This document shows, one piece after another, positions 34,309 through 42,341 of a stretch of DNA of 53,151 nucleotides. The notes below the pieces were generated by a model. The model ran no database searches and was not told the DNA's origin. It saw only the letters and a list, made by a program, of their open reading frames with translations. Numbering within the stretch: the first letter of the stretch is position 1; each line of letters starts with the position of its first letter. The stretch covers positions 1 to 53,151 of the forward strand of contig CALBSK010000026.1 of the NCBI GenBank assembly GCA_937967795.1, written 5' to 3'. The translations under genes were made by a program, and so were the position numbers. Origin of the DNA: an uncultured Alphaproteobacteria bacterium (GTDB lineage: Bacteria; Pseudomonadota; Alphaproteobacteria; UBA9655).

Positions 34309-34372
34309 AATGTCTTCTTCTAAAAGTAGGTGAATCGAAAGATATTGTATCTATACTCATTCAAAATGAAAA

Positions 34373-34401
34373 TGGGTACTTTTACTCAACCCAACAGTGT
34401 C
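34373..34401. repeat. 29-bp interspersed repeat, left copy
   Basis: An identical 29-base sequence occurs at 36855-36883 in the same orientation. It begins TGGGTACTTTTACTC and contains the inverted repeat TGGGT/ACCCA. The two copies bracket the secreted-protein gene and the VapBC pair. Confidence 0.85.
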
Positions 34402-34412
34402 TGCGCGAAGGA

Positions 34413-34458
34413 ATCCCGAAATGATCCCCGATCAAGTCGGGGACTAAAGGTTCGGGAT
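34413..34458. repeat. REP-like nested palindrome
   Basis: Two nested stems are seen: outer ATCCCGAA (34413-34420) with TTCGGGAT (34451-34458), inner TCCCCGA (34425-34431) with TCGGGGA (34437-34443). Such GC-rich nested palindromes in an AT-rich intergenic space resemble REP or other palindromic repeats. Only this copy is in the window; the gap 34309-34647 shows nothing else. Confidence 0.6.
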
Positions 34459-34647
34459 GACAACGGGAGAGAATAGTTTATTGTATTATAAGCATTTTTT
34501 AAATTGTCGAGTGGCAATGACGAAAGTAGCTATACTTTTATTTATATTTCATCACCCGGGTGAAAATATAAGTAAGTAAAAATTAATATTGACGTCCATT
34601 GAATTTTCTCATAATTAATTATTGTGTTATTTTTGATAGGTGTGGAT

Positions 34648-36051
34648 ATGATAAAATTTTTAATGAAAGAGTTGTTTTTAATTGCCGTTGTTGTTTCCTC
34701 ATGTGTGGGTCCATCCTCTTTTCTTTTGGCGATGGAAGAGAATACTCCCAGGGAAAAACGTTCTATTGGAAAGTCATCCGCTCAGCCTACACTGCAGGAA
34801 CTCGTTACAAAAACATATGCTGTTCATTTAGCCCCCGTTTATCCTCAAAACGGTCTTATGATTCCTGGCTCTTTATTTTCTCTAAAGAAAACGCCACAAA
34901 AAGACGAAGCACGTTGTGGAGAAAAAGCGGAGGAGAAAAAAGACGCCTCCTCTAAGATAACCCCTAATTCCCCAGAACTTCTCAGTCTTGAGGAACGCCT
35001 TCAATTGGCTAAAGTCACGCCCAAATATCGCTTTACCCTTCATTGGGCTCTTTCTGGTGTAGCTGAAGATCATGACTTTTTTAACGAGGAGGGAGAAACC
35101 CATAATGTGAATCGAGCTTCCCGGCCCTTTGCAATTCTTGAACCTTTACAACACCTTTTGCCGGAGTCCTATGGAGGACATGATCAAGATTGGATAACCG
35201 TGGGCCCCCATAAATTAAGTTCTGATTCTATCTTACTAACTGCTGCCTCTAATAAAAAAGATTTTTGTGACTTTCCAGGTAAGGTTATTTTTTTTGACTC
35301 TACAACTCAAAGCTTGGAAGAAACTGTGGTGAGAACTTTAAAGGAGCGCAAAAGTTTTGGTCTCAAAAGAGATATCCCTGTGAGTGACTACGATGTTGAT
35401 ATCACACTGGAAAACGTTGAAAAAATGGTTGATGTGGATTCTCCAACTTTGGCAAGCTTTTTCAACCCCACAGAAAATAGAAAGCAAAGAATCAGTAAGC
35501 TTAAGGAAAAAATTATGAAAGAGAAAAATCAAAAATTTACAATTACGCGTTATAACGAAAATAATATTCCTCTAACCGTAGATGGTGATAAGCACTTTAA
35601 TTCACCTAAAGAGTTTTACGCTTCTTTGATAAAGGAGGGTTACTTTTGGGGAAAACATGCGAACACTTACTTTGCAAAATTTGAAGATTTCTTAAAACAC
35701 TTCTTTCGACGCACTATCATATTTCAAGCTAAACAACTCTTCCCGAAAATTATGGAGGGCGTAGTAATGACGGGCCTTGAGAGTTCAGTTGACCCGATTG
35801 CTTATGTTAATGGTACTATCAAAGATTTCAAACCTTTTATAAAAGGGACAAAACTATCTGAAAAATCACAAGACGTCTTTAACTTTTGGCTTCTGGAACT
35901 TGGAATTTGGAGCAAACATGTTTGTGAAAAAGATGACAGGAAGTCTCTTGAATTTCTGGGAAGTGTAGCTGATCCTGCTTCCCACCTAAAACGGGTGGTT
36001 GATACGGTAGATACGTATAGCACTCAACCGATGATGAAGTTATATGAATAA
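34648..36051 (+). CDS. Secreted protein of unknown function
   Basis: The 467-residue protein begins with a signal peptide (MIKFLMKELFLIAVVVSSCV through LLA), cleaved next to AMEENTPREKRS. No family is recognised. A lysine- and glutamate-rich linker (about residues 85-105) separates a short N-terminal region from a longer globular part that has FTLHWALSGVAEDHDFF and several Trp/Phe-rich segments (FNFWLLELGIWSKHVCEKDD). The bulk is likely folded and extracellular or periplasmic. ATG 34648 fits the signal peptide better than the in-frame ATG 34624. It lies with vapBC between two copies of a 29-bp repeat and may be an effector; that is inference. Confidence 0.65.
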   Translation: MIKFLMKELFLIAVVVSSCVGPSSFLLAMEENTPREKRSIGKSSAQPTLQELVTKTYAVHLAPVYPQNGLMIPGSLFSLKKTPQKDEARCGEKAEEKKDASSKITPNSPELLSLEERLQLAKVTPKYRFTLHWALSGVAEDHDFFNEEGETHNVNRASRPFAILEPLQHLLPESYGGHDQDWITVGPHKLSSDSILLTAASNKKDFCDFPGKVIFFDSTTQSLEETVVRTLKERKSFGLKRDIPVSDYDVDITLENVEKMVDVDSPTLASFFNPTENRKQRISKLKEKIMKEKNQKFTITRYNENNIPLTVDGDKHFNSPKEFYASLIKEGYFWGKHANTYFAKFEDFLKHFFRRTIIFQAKQLFPKIMEGVVMTGLESSVDPIAYVNGTIKDFKPFIKGTKLSEKSQDVFNFWLLELGIWSKHVCEKDDRKSLEFLGSVADPASHLKRVVDTVDTYSTQPMMKLYE

Positions 36052-36117
36052 TTTGAGCGTCTCAAATTTCCAACAGACGTGAAGAGTCTTCGTGAAACCA
36101 CACGGAGAGGAGAAGCG

Positions 36118-36543
36118 TCAATTAGAGAAGTTCCCGGGATCAATTAAAAAAGCTCCCGTTGCTTTGAAATGACGTAAGTTTCGTGTCATGATGTGTAATC
36201 CATGATAAAGAGCGGTTGCTGCAATTAAACCATCAGAAACAGGAATTATAATACCATCAGCCTCAGCACGTCCCGTAAGTTCTCCCCACATGAGGGCAAT
36301 CTCGTGATTAAGGGATAAAATACGATCTGAGAATTGATGTTCTAATCCATTGAGCCACTTTGTAAGCTCATGCTTTTTCCGACTTTCGGACAAGAGGACA
36401 ATACCTTTGGTAATTTCTCCGATGGTAAGAACACTTAAAAAAAGATCTTCATCGTCAAAGGGAGCAAGGGCCGCTTGTATAGAATCACTCGTTTGAGGAC
36501 GACGTAATTCTCCCAGAATACACGTATCGAGTAAGATCTTCAC
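36118..36543 (-). CDS. vapC: VapC-type PIN-domain toxin
   Basis: The 141-residue PIN-domain ribonuclease has Asp6 in LLDTCILGELRRP, Glu43 in SVLTIGEITKG and Asp104 in IPVSDGLIAATAL, three of the acidic metal ligands. The usual fourth acid in the TRN..DF motif is His (TRNLRHF). The start is GTG 36543, overlapping the antitoxin stop (GTGA), the standard coupling for type II modules. VapC toxins cut tRNA or rRNA. The module sits inside the repeat-bracketed segment. Confidence 0.9.
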   Translation of the reverse strand: MKILLDTCILGELRRPQTSDSIQAALAPFDDEDLFLSVLTIGEITKGIVLLSESRKKHELTKWLNGLEHQFSDRILSLNHEIALMWGELTGRAEADGIIIPVSDGLIAATALYHGLHIMTRNLRHFKATGAFLIDPGNFSN

Positions 36544-36779
36544 AGCTCAATATCTCGACTGGGCCTCTCATCACGCGTAAGATCAAGATCTTCCAAAGAA
36601 GGGCCTTTCCTTAAATAATTTTTGAAACTCGGACGTGCACCCGTCAAGCGCATATACTCTATTTCGGAGAGAAGAACAACGGCCTGGTTGCGACGGCGAA
36701 TTCTTTGAGGCCCCTTTGTGAGAGCCAACGTTACAACCTCACTTAATCGATTTTTTGCTTCTGCTAAAAGCCACTCCAT
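36540..36779 (-). CDS. Phd/YefM-type antitoxin
   Basis: The 79-residue antitoxin opens MEWLLAEAKNRLSEVVTLAL, the Phd/YefM dimerisation and DNA-binding fold, followed by RIRRRNQAVVLLSEIEYMRL. Its C-terminal 25 charged residues would wrap the toxin. ATG 36779 has a strong site AAAGGAG just upstream. The family autoregulates its operon; the promoter and a repeated CTAGAT element lie just upstream. Confidence 0.88.
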   Translation of the reverse strand: MEWLLAEAKNRLSEVVTLALTKGPQRIRRRNQAVVLLSEIEYMRLTGARPSFKNYLRKGPSLEDLDLTRDERPSRDIEL

Positions 36780-36789
36780 CTTTTTCTCC

Positions 36790-36845
36790 TTTAAATAGCT
36801 AGATAGGCTAGATTTAATTATAGCAGAATGGATTTTTAGAAACAA
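36790..36845 (-). promoter_or_regulatory. Predicted promoter and operator of the vapBC operon
   Basis: On the minus strand -35 TTGTTT (36840-36845), 17-base spacer and perfect -10 TATAAT (36817-36822). Just downstream, at about 36796-36814, the hexamer CTAGAT occurs twice in tandem (plus strand), a likely antitoxin binding site. Confidence 0.5.
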
Positions 36846-36854
36846 GAAAATTGT

Positions 36855-36883
36855 TGGGTACTTTTACTCAACCCAACAGTGTC
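36855..36883. repeat. 29-bp interspersed repeat, right copy
   Basis: This is identical to 34373-34401. Here flanking bases extend the inverted repeat to GTTGGGT/ACCCAAC (7-bp stem). The copy lies 10 bases upstream of the vapBC -35 box. Confidence 0.85.
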
Positions 36884-36997
36884 ATCCTTTTCTTGTGCCG
36901 AGCATCTGAAAAAGCGCATGTTTAAGAGAATTTTAAAATGATATATATGAGTTGCGTTATTCAATGACAACCCACGCTCTTTTAAAGAAAGTCCTTT

Positions 36998-37639
36998 ATG
37001 ACACCGGAAGAATTAGCAGCAAAACATCCTTATCTCTATCATATTACAGAACCCGGAGCTTGGTTGAGTATAAAACAAAATGGCCTTTTATCAACCTCAA
37101 GTCTTCTTGAGCTCTTTGAAATCAAAGGGATGGAGCGGACGCTAATCGAAACAAAACGGAGGTCTTCCTCTGTGCCCCTCGATCATCCATCCCAGGGGCG
37201 GGTTATTCTCAACGATAATGTGCCTCTCAACGAACAAGCGCTACGAAAGTGTTTAGATGACGACTTAACTCCTGAGGATTGGCTTCGGATGTTAAATTCT
37301 CGTATCTTTTTTTGGCCCTGTAAAGAAGCACTAAATCGTCTCCTCAATGCACGGCTTAATCATAATCGGATGCGAGAAGTTATCGTTGTTGATACCCTGA
37401 GTCTTGCGAAAGTGCATGCTGAGTGTATTGAGTTTTGCCCTATTAATTCAGGCGCAACGATGAGAAAATCGGCACGACGAGGGCTGAATACCTTCACCCC
37501 GATGTTAAAATATAGCTTCCGGGAGTGGAGCCAGCTACGCGGTCGTCATGATCAGATTCGTGAGGTTACCGTTAGAGATAAAATAAGAGATATTGCTCAA
37601 CATATGGTGGACGTTTTTTTAACACGGGGTGCAGTTTAA
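36998..37639 (+). CDS. DUF7002-family protein, possible ADP-ribosyltransferase-like fold
   Basis: The 213-residue protein has HPYLYHITEPGAWLSIKQNG then LLSTSSLLELF at the N-terminus, NSRIFFWPCKEALNRLL in the middle, VVDTLSL and the late INSGATMRKSARRGLNTF. I recognise this pattern as the DUF7002 family. The opening YHIT....SI...GLLS and the following R..FFW segment recall DarT-like and other ADP-ribosyltransferases, so a nucleotide-modifying activity is possible. That is inference. It lies beside the vapBC module with its own upstream region and no partner gene. Confidence 0.65.
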   Translation: MTPEELAAKHPYLYHITEPGAWLSIKQNGLLSTSSLLELFEIKGMERTLIETKRRSSSVPLDHPSQGRVILNDNVPLNEQALRKCLDDDLTPEDWLRMLNSRIFFWPCKEALNRLLNARLNHNRMREVIVVDTLSLAKVHAECIEFCPINSGATMRKSARRGLNTFTPMLKYSFREWSQLRGRHDQIREVTVRDKIRDIAQHMVDVFLTRGAV

Positions 37640-38007
37640 AATGTAAATGTGTTCTGTATTTTTTAATTGGCCATATATGCAATTTTCTGGATTTTTTATT
37701 TTTTTTATGAATAATCAACAATAGATATTGGAAGAAGTTTCTCTTTTTTGGGTAGCCCCCGAGAAGAGGAAGCCTCTCCCGAGATCGAGAGGGTACAAGT
37801 TAACCTTGTTAAGGAAAGCCCAGGGTCTATGAAAAATGCTAGCTTATTCCATGGATTCTTTTCTTAAGGGGAAAGGCTGTACAATCGGGGAGAATGAAAG
37901 ATACGACTGGAAGATATCCTTCCTTCTCTTAAGGCCATACGTAAGGGATCCCGGGATCTTCTTAGAGAGAAGGAAAAAATAAAGGTCGCTAAAAAATAAT
38001 AATTTTT
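37640..38007. other. Intergenic stretch with a possible gene tail
   Basis: No complete gene is seen in 368 bases. About 37890-37999 on the plus strand reads KIRLEDILPSLKAIRKGSRD followed by a lysine-rich end and stop, without a start, so it may be a lost gene's C-terminus. The remainder is AT-rich. Confidence 0.35.
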
Positions 38008-39822
38008 TTATTCAACCGTCACAGACTTAGCCAAATTACGAGGTTGATCCACATCCGTGCCCTTAAGAAGGGCCGTATGATAAGCCAAAAGCTGAAGAGG
38101 AATCGTATACACAAGGGGTGTAATGAGCCCCGTTGTGGAAGGTAAAATAAATAGATCTGTGGAACGAAGGGGTAAATGTTGGGCCCCTTTACTGTCTGTG
38201 AAAACAATAACGGGGGCTTTTCGAGCAATAACTTCTTGAATATTAGAAGCTATTTTTTCAAAAAGATCATCAAATGGAGCTATGACAATCACAGGAACAT
38301 CCCTATCAAGAAGAGCGATAGGACCGTGTTTCATTTCACCCGCAGCGTAACCTTCGGCATGGATATAACTCACTTCTTTAAGTTTCAGAGCTCCTTCCAA
38401 AGCGAGGGGAAAATTGGTTCCACGTCCTAGAAAGAGGACATCTTTAGCTTCAGAAATCATGGGAACAAGTGCTTTTATCTGAGATTCTTGAGAAAGTACC
38501 TTTTCACAAAGAGCGGGAATGAATCGTAATCCAAAAACCATTTCTTCAAAAGTGGTTTCATCTAAGAATCCACGACTGCGGGCCGCCTCTAAAGCAAGAA
38601 GAGCCAAAACAATGAGTTGTGCGGTGAATGACTTTGTAGAGGCCACCCCAATTTCAGGACCAGCACGAGTCAAAAGAACCACATCAGACTGGCGAGCAAT
38701 TGAGCTGTCAGGGACATTAACAATAGACACAATCGTCTGACCTTGAGATTTCATATATTCGAGAGCCGCAAGTGTATCAATCGTTTCTCCTGATTGGGAA
38801 ATTAAAAGACTCAATCCATTCTCAGGTAGGGGGGGTGTTCGATACCGAAACTCAGAAGCAACATCGATTTCAACGGAAAGATGAGCCCATTTTTCAAACC
38901 AGTATTTAGCGATGAGACCAGCGTAATAGGCTGTTCCACACGCAGAAATTGTTAAGCGAGAAAGAGAGGCCCATGGCAGGGGAGGAAGGTTCAACTTTCC
39001 TTCTTTGAGAAAGAAATTAAGAGTATCCTCAAGAGTACGAGGCTGTTCATAAATTTCTTTCAACATAAAATGATCATAAATTCCCTTATTTATGGAGCCT
39101 TCAATCATGGTATTGTGTTGAATGGGTCTTTCGATAGGGTGATCCTCTTTATCAAAAATTGAAACATGTTCGGGAGAGAGAACGGCCCAATCTCCATCTT
39201 CAAGATAACAAATTTTTTGAGTTAAGGAGAGAAGAGCGATCGCATCTGAACCTACGTACATTTCCCCTTCCCCATAACCAATTGCAAGGGGACTCCCTCC
39301 TTGACGAGCAACGATAAGAAGATTTTCATAGCCCGTAAATAAAATTGCAAGCGCAAAGGAGCCCTTAAGATTCTTTAAAGTTTTCGCAACGGCTTCTTGG
39401 GGAGGGAGACTTTTTTCCATATAAAGAGAGATAAGATGAGCCACGACTTCTGTGTCTGTTTCGCTTTCAAAGACGTATCCCTTAACCTCTAGATCTTTGC
39501 GTAATTCCCCATAGTTTTCAATAATTCCATTATGAACTAAGGCAACTCTGGCGTTTATAAGAGGGTGAGCATTCACTTCAGTGGGCTGGCCATGGGTTGC
39601 CCAACGGGTATGACCGATACCATTATGGCCCTGAAGAGGGTGAGCTAAAAACTTTTCTTTAAGCTTAATGAGTTTTCCTTCTGCACGTAATCTCTGAATT
39701 TGACCTCCATAAATGGTGGCAACACCTGCCGAGTCATATCCTCTATATTCAAGTTTTTCTAGGCTATGAAGAAGCCGTTCTCCTACAGGATGATTTCCAA
39801 CAATCCCAATAATTCCACACAT
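38008..39822 (-). CDS. glmS: Glutamine-fructose-6-phosphate aminotransferase
   Basis: The 604-residue enzyme has the glutaminase domain with N-terminal nucleophile Cys2 (MCGIIGIVG) and GHTRWATHGQP, then two SIS domains (SACGTAYYAGLIAKYW, SQSGETIDTLAAL, FLGRGTNFPLALEGALKLKE) and the C-terminal KSVTVE tail. It makes glucosamine-6-phosphate, the first step to UDP-GlcNAc for peptidoglycan and LPS. It follows glmU by three bases on the same strand. No glmS riboswitch is seen, as expected for proteobacteria. Confidence 0.97.
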   Translation of the reverse strand: MCGIIGIVGNHPVGERLLHSLEKLEYRGYDSAGVATIYGGQIQRLRAEGKLIKLKEKFLAHPLQGHNGIGHTRWATHGQPTEVNAHPLINARVALVHNGIIENYGELRKDLEVKGYVFESETDTEVVAHLISLYMEKSLPPQEAVAKTLKNLKGSFALAILFTGYENLLIVARQGGSPLAIGYGEGEMYVGSDAIALLSLTQKICYLEDGDWAVLSPEHVSIFDKEDHPIERPIQHNTMIEGSINKGIYDHFMLKEIYEQPRTLEDTLNFFLKEGKLNLPPLPWASLSRLTISACGTAYYAGLIAKYWFEKWAHLSVEIDVASEFRYRTPPLPENGLSLLISQSGETIDTLAALEYMKSQGQTIVSIVNVPDSSIARQSDVVLLTRAGPEIGVASTKSFTAQLIVLALLALEAARSRGFLDETTFEEMVFGLRFIPALCEKVLSQESQIKALVPMISEAKDVLFLGRGTNFPLALEGALKLKEVSYIHAEGYAAGEMKHGPIALLDRDVPVIVIAPFDDLFEKIASNIQEVIARKAPVIVFTDSKGAQHLPLRSTDLFILPSTTGLITPLVYTIPLQLLAYHTALLKGTDVDQPRNLAKSVTVE

Positions 39823-39825
39823 AAA

Positions 39826-41160
39826 TCAGAGATCCTTTCTCTTCTTGCGCTTTTCTCGAAATTTATCAGCGCCTTTTTCAAGTGTTATTTGTTCACCACG
39901 AGCAATGGCTAAAGCTCGACTATTCACATTTTGAGTGAGAACGCTCCCAGCACCAACAATAGCGTGCTCTCCAATTGTTAGGGGAGCAATAAGAGAAGTA
40001 TTAGAACCGATAGAAGCGCCCTCTCCGATTTGGGTTTTAAATTTGTTGAATCCATCATAGTTACAAGTAATCGTTCCTGCTCCGATATTAGCTTTAGCTC
40101 CAACGTCTGCATCTCCAATGTAACTTAAATGTTTTGCTTTCGCTTTCGGTCCAAAAGTAGATTTTTTGATTTCAACAAAGTTTCCAATTTCCACGTTTTC
40201 TTTTAAATGAACGCCGCCTCGTAAATGAGCAAAAGGACCCACAAGGGCATGAGAGCCAATATGAGTATCGCTGATCTGACAGAAAGAAAGAATCTCAGCC
40301 CCTTTTTCAATCACAACACCAGGTCCTAACACGATGTAAGGATGGAGCCTAACATCAGAAGCGAGCTTGGTATCATAACTGAAATAAACGGTCTTAGGAT
40401 CTGTGAGAGAAGCCCCTTCGCTCATAGCTTTCATTCGCCACCTTTCTTGAAGAAAGGCCTCTGCCTCGCTGAGATCTTGTCGCGTGTTAATGCCCATAAA
40501 TTCAGGGGCTTCTCCTTCTACAACGCCGCAGGTGTATCCTTTTCGACGAGCAATTCGCACAAGGTCGGTAAGGTAATATTCTTGAGCGGCATTGTCGGGT
40601 GTGAGTTCGGAGAGAAGGGATTCTAAAAGATCCCCTCGAACCAGCATAACACCTGAATTACATAAGGAAATTTCTCTTTGGAAAGGGCTTAAATCCTTAT
40701 CTTCAAGGACTTCTTCCAACCCTCCCGAATCATTAAGGACAAGCCGTGCATAATTTTGTTTATCTAGAGGGCGCATTCCTAACAAAATCACTGCCATTTC
40801 AGGATGATCGGAGGTAAGTGTGATCATATGATCCAGCGTTTTCTTACAGATAAGAGGGGTGTCCCCAAAAAGAATAAGGACATAGCCTTCAGGTTTTAAA
40901 TGAGGAAGGGCCCATTTGACTGCATCTCCTGTTCCTTGAGGTGAATCTTGGATAAGTGTTTGGTGAGAGAAGGGCGTCTCAATATCTTTTAGAGAAGGAC
41001 TCACAACCAATATGGTCTGTCGGGGGATCATCGATTGAGCTAGATCAAGAACATAATGAAGTACAGGACGTCCTCCCAAGTGATGGAGAACCTTGGGAAG
41101 CTCCGACTTCATTCGCGTTCCTTGGCCTGCTGCCAAAACAACAATTTGGAGACTATTCAT
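39826..41160 (-). CDS. glmU: Bifunctional GlmU: GlcN-1-P acetyltransferase / GlcNAc-1-P uridyltransferase
   Basis: The 444-residue protein starts VVLAAGQGTRMKSELPKVLH (uridyltransferase nucleotide loop) and has the left-handed beta-helix acetyltransferase domain with many hexapeptide repeats (GANIGAGTITCNYDGFNKF, IGSNTSLIAPLTIGE). It catalyses the last two steps of UDP-GlcNAc synthesis. With glmS just downstream the two supply the precursor used by the epimerase and cell-wall genes in this window. Confidence 0.97.
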   Translation of the reverse strand: MNSLQIVVLAAGQGTRMKSELPKVLHHLGGRPVLHYVLDLAQSMIPRQTILVVSPSLKDIETPFSHQTLIQDSPQGTGDAVKWALPHLKPEGYVLILFGDTPLICKKTLDHMITLTSDHPEMAVILLGMRPLDKQNYARLVLNDSGGLEEVLEDKDLSPFQREISLCNSGVMLVRGDLLESLLSELTPDNAAQEYYLTDLVRIARRKGYTCGVVEGEAPEFMGINTRQDLSEAEAFLQERWRMKAMSEGASLTDPKTVYFSYDTKLASDVRLHPYIVLGPGVVIEKGAEILSFCQISDTHIGSHALVGPFAHLRGGVHLKENVEIGNFVEIKKSTFGPKAKAKHLSYIGDADVGAKANIGAGTITCNYDGFNKFKTQIGEGASIGSNTSLIAPLTIGEHAIVGAGSVLTQNVNSRALAIARGEQITLEKGADKFREKRKKRKDL

Positions 41161-41376
41161 TTTTATTACCTATCAATGGGAAGGTCTTAGCATAGCTTAT
41201 ACTGATCGGCTAGGGCTGATCCTATCAAAAAAAACAACAAAATCTTTCTCGCTAGCTATATAAGTTCAAAAAATTAGAAAGATCTCTGATAATCTTGGCC
41301 TTTTGGATTCTATCCTGCCAACCTCTCCCTTAGAGATCTTTCTTATGCATCAAAAAGCCACGAGAACTCAAAGTGC

Positions 41377-41952
41377 TCATTTTTCCTGGATTTCGACACT
41401 CTTCGTATATTCTTCAAGGAAAGGAACCTTTTTAAGATCAGCAAGCCGAAGCTGAGCTGAAGATTCTCCTTTTAAAGCCGCTTCCTTATAAAAACAAATG
41501 GCTTTACCTATATCTTGTTTGACAAAAACGCCTTCTTCTAAGACCTTCGCCCAATAATTCTTAATATAGGCATTTGTTCCATTTGATTGTATTTCAAACC
41601 AATTTAATGCATTTTCTTGTCCTTCTTGAGTCAACTTTTTCATGGCTTTCAAAACACCAGGATCTTGCTTATGCCACGAATTTTGAATACATCCAAAGGC
41701 TTTGGCTAAATCCTTAGACGTTCCTCGGCCTTCTTGATAAAGAAGACCTAAAGCAACCCGAGCTCCTTCATGGTGTTCACTTGCACGGTTGTACCATAAA
41801 AAGGCTTTCTCTTCACTCCCTTCTTCTTTGCTTGTCTCATAAAACTGACCCAGTTTAAATTGGGAAAGCACATGCCACTGCTCTGCGGCTTGCGTGTACA
41901 ATTTAACGGCCTCTATTGGGTTTTTCTCGCATCCAATCCCTTCTTCGTGCAT
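41377..41952 (-). CDS. Broken Sel1-repeat gene, 3' piece
   Basis: The 191 codons from the internal ATG encode four to five Sel1 repeats (EGIGCEKNPIEAVKLYTQAA, ALGLLYQEGRGTSKDLAKAF, and a final KQDIGKAICFYKEAALKGES). The true repeat starts one step earlier, IYLLGRMHEEGIG, which is in this frame, while the preceding piece ends ALYIY and a stop. The one- or two-base slip lies in a TATATA run at about 41960-41970. It is the C-terminal part of one original protein spanning to 44536. Confidence 0.7.
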   Translation of the reverse strand: MHEEGIGCEKNPIEAVKLYTQAAEQWHVLSQFKLGQFYETSKEEGSEEKAFLWYNRASEHHEGARVALGLLYQEGRGTSKDLAKAFGCIQNSWHKQDPGVLKAMKKLTQEGQENALNWFEIQSNGTNAYIKNYWAKVLEEGVFVKQDIGKAICFYKEAALKGESSAQLRLADLKKVPFLEEYTKSVEIQEK

Positions 41953-41957
41953 ACGCC

Positions 41958-42341
41958 CTAATAAATATATAGAGCCGGCAAAGAAGCTGCTTGGGTAAGG
42001 TAGTTACGGCTTTTTTTAATGAGTTCATCTGCTAGATGCTGCTCCTTTTGTTGGTTGCTCCGTATTTCTTGGAGACGCGCATTTGCCTCGTTAACTTCCT
42101 TCTGTTGACGCTCAATTGCTGCAACAGCTTCTGCTTTTTGATGATTTGCTTGTTCCTGAGCTAAACGTTCTTCCTCAACCTCTTTACGAGCGGCTTCTTC
42201 ACGACTTTTACATTCTATCTCAGTCACCACGGGAGAAGCTTCTTCGCGTGTCAGACGCTCTGACTTAATCCGTTGCTGCTCCTGAGCCTCATGGAGACGA
42301 TCGGTCTTAGCCTTAACATCTTCTTGTTTCGGGGGGGTCAT
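41958..42341 (-). CDS. Broken Sel1-repeat gene, coiled-coil piece
   Basis: The 127 codons are a Glu/Gln/Ala-rich coiled coil (HEAQEQQRIKSERLTREEAS and similar heptads), continuing the coiled coil that ends the preceding piece. The frame change to the preceding piece is at the C7 run (G7 at 42331-42337 on the plus strand): NDPPE in one frame, TPPKQEDVKA in the other. The ATG at 42341 is therefore an internal Met created by the shift rather than a true start. It ends at a stop just before the 3' Sel1 block. Confidence 0.7.
   Translation of the reverse strand: MTPPKQEDVKAKTDRLHEAQEQQRIKSERLTREEASPVVTEIECKSREEAARKEVEEERLAQEQANHQKAEAVAAIERQQKEVNEANARLQEIRSNQQKEQHLADELIKKSRNYLTQAASLPALYIY

Noticed and set aside
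37650..38007. A glmS-type ribozyme or riboswitch near glmS
   Set aside because: The stretch is downstream of glmS on its strand, not in the leader, and glmS ribozymes are a Gram-positive feature.
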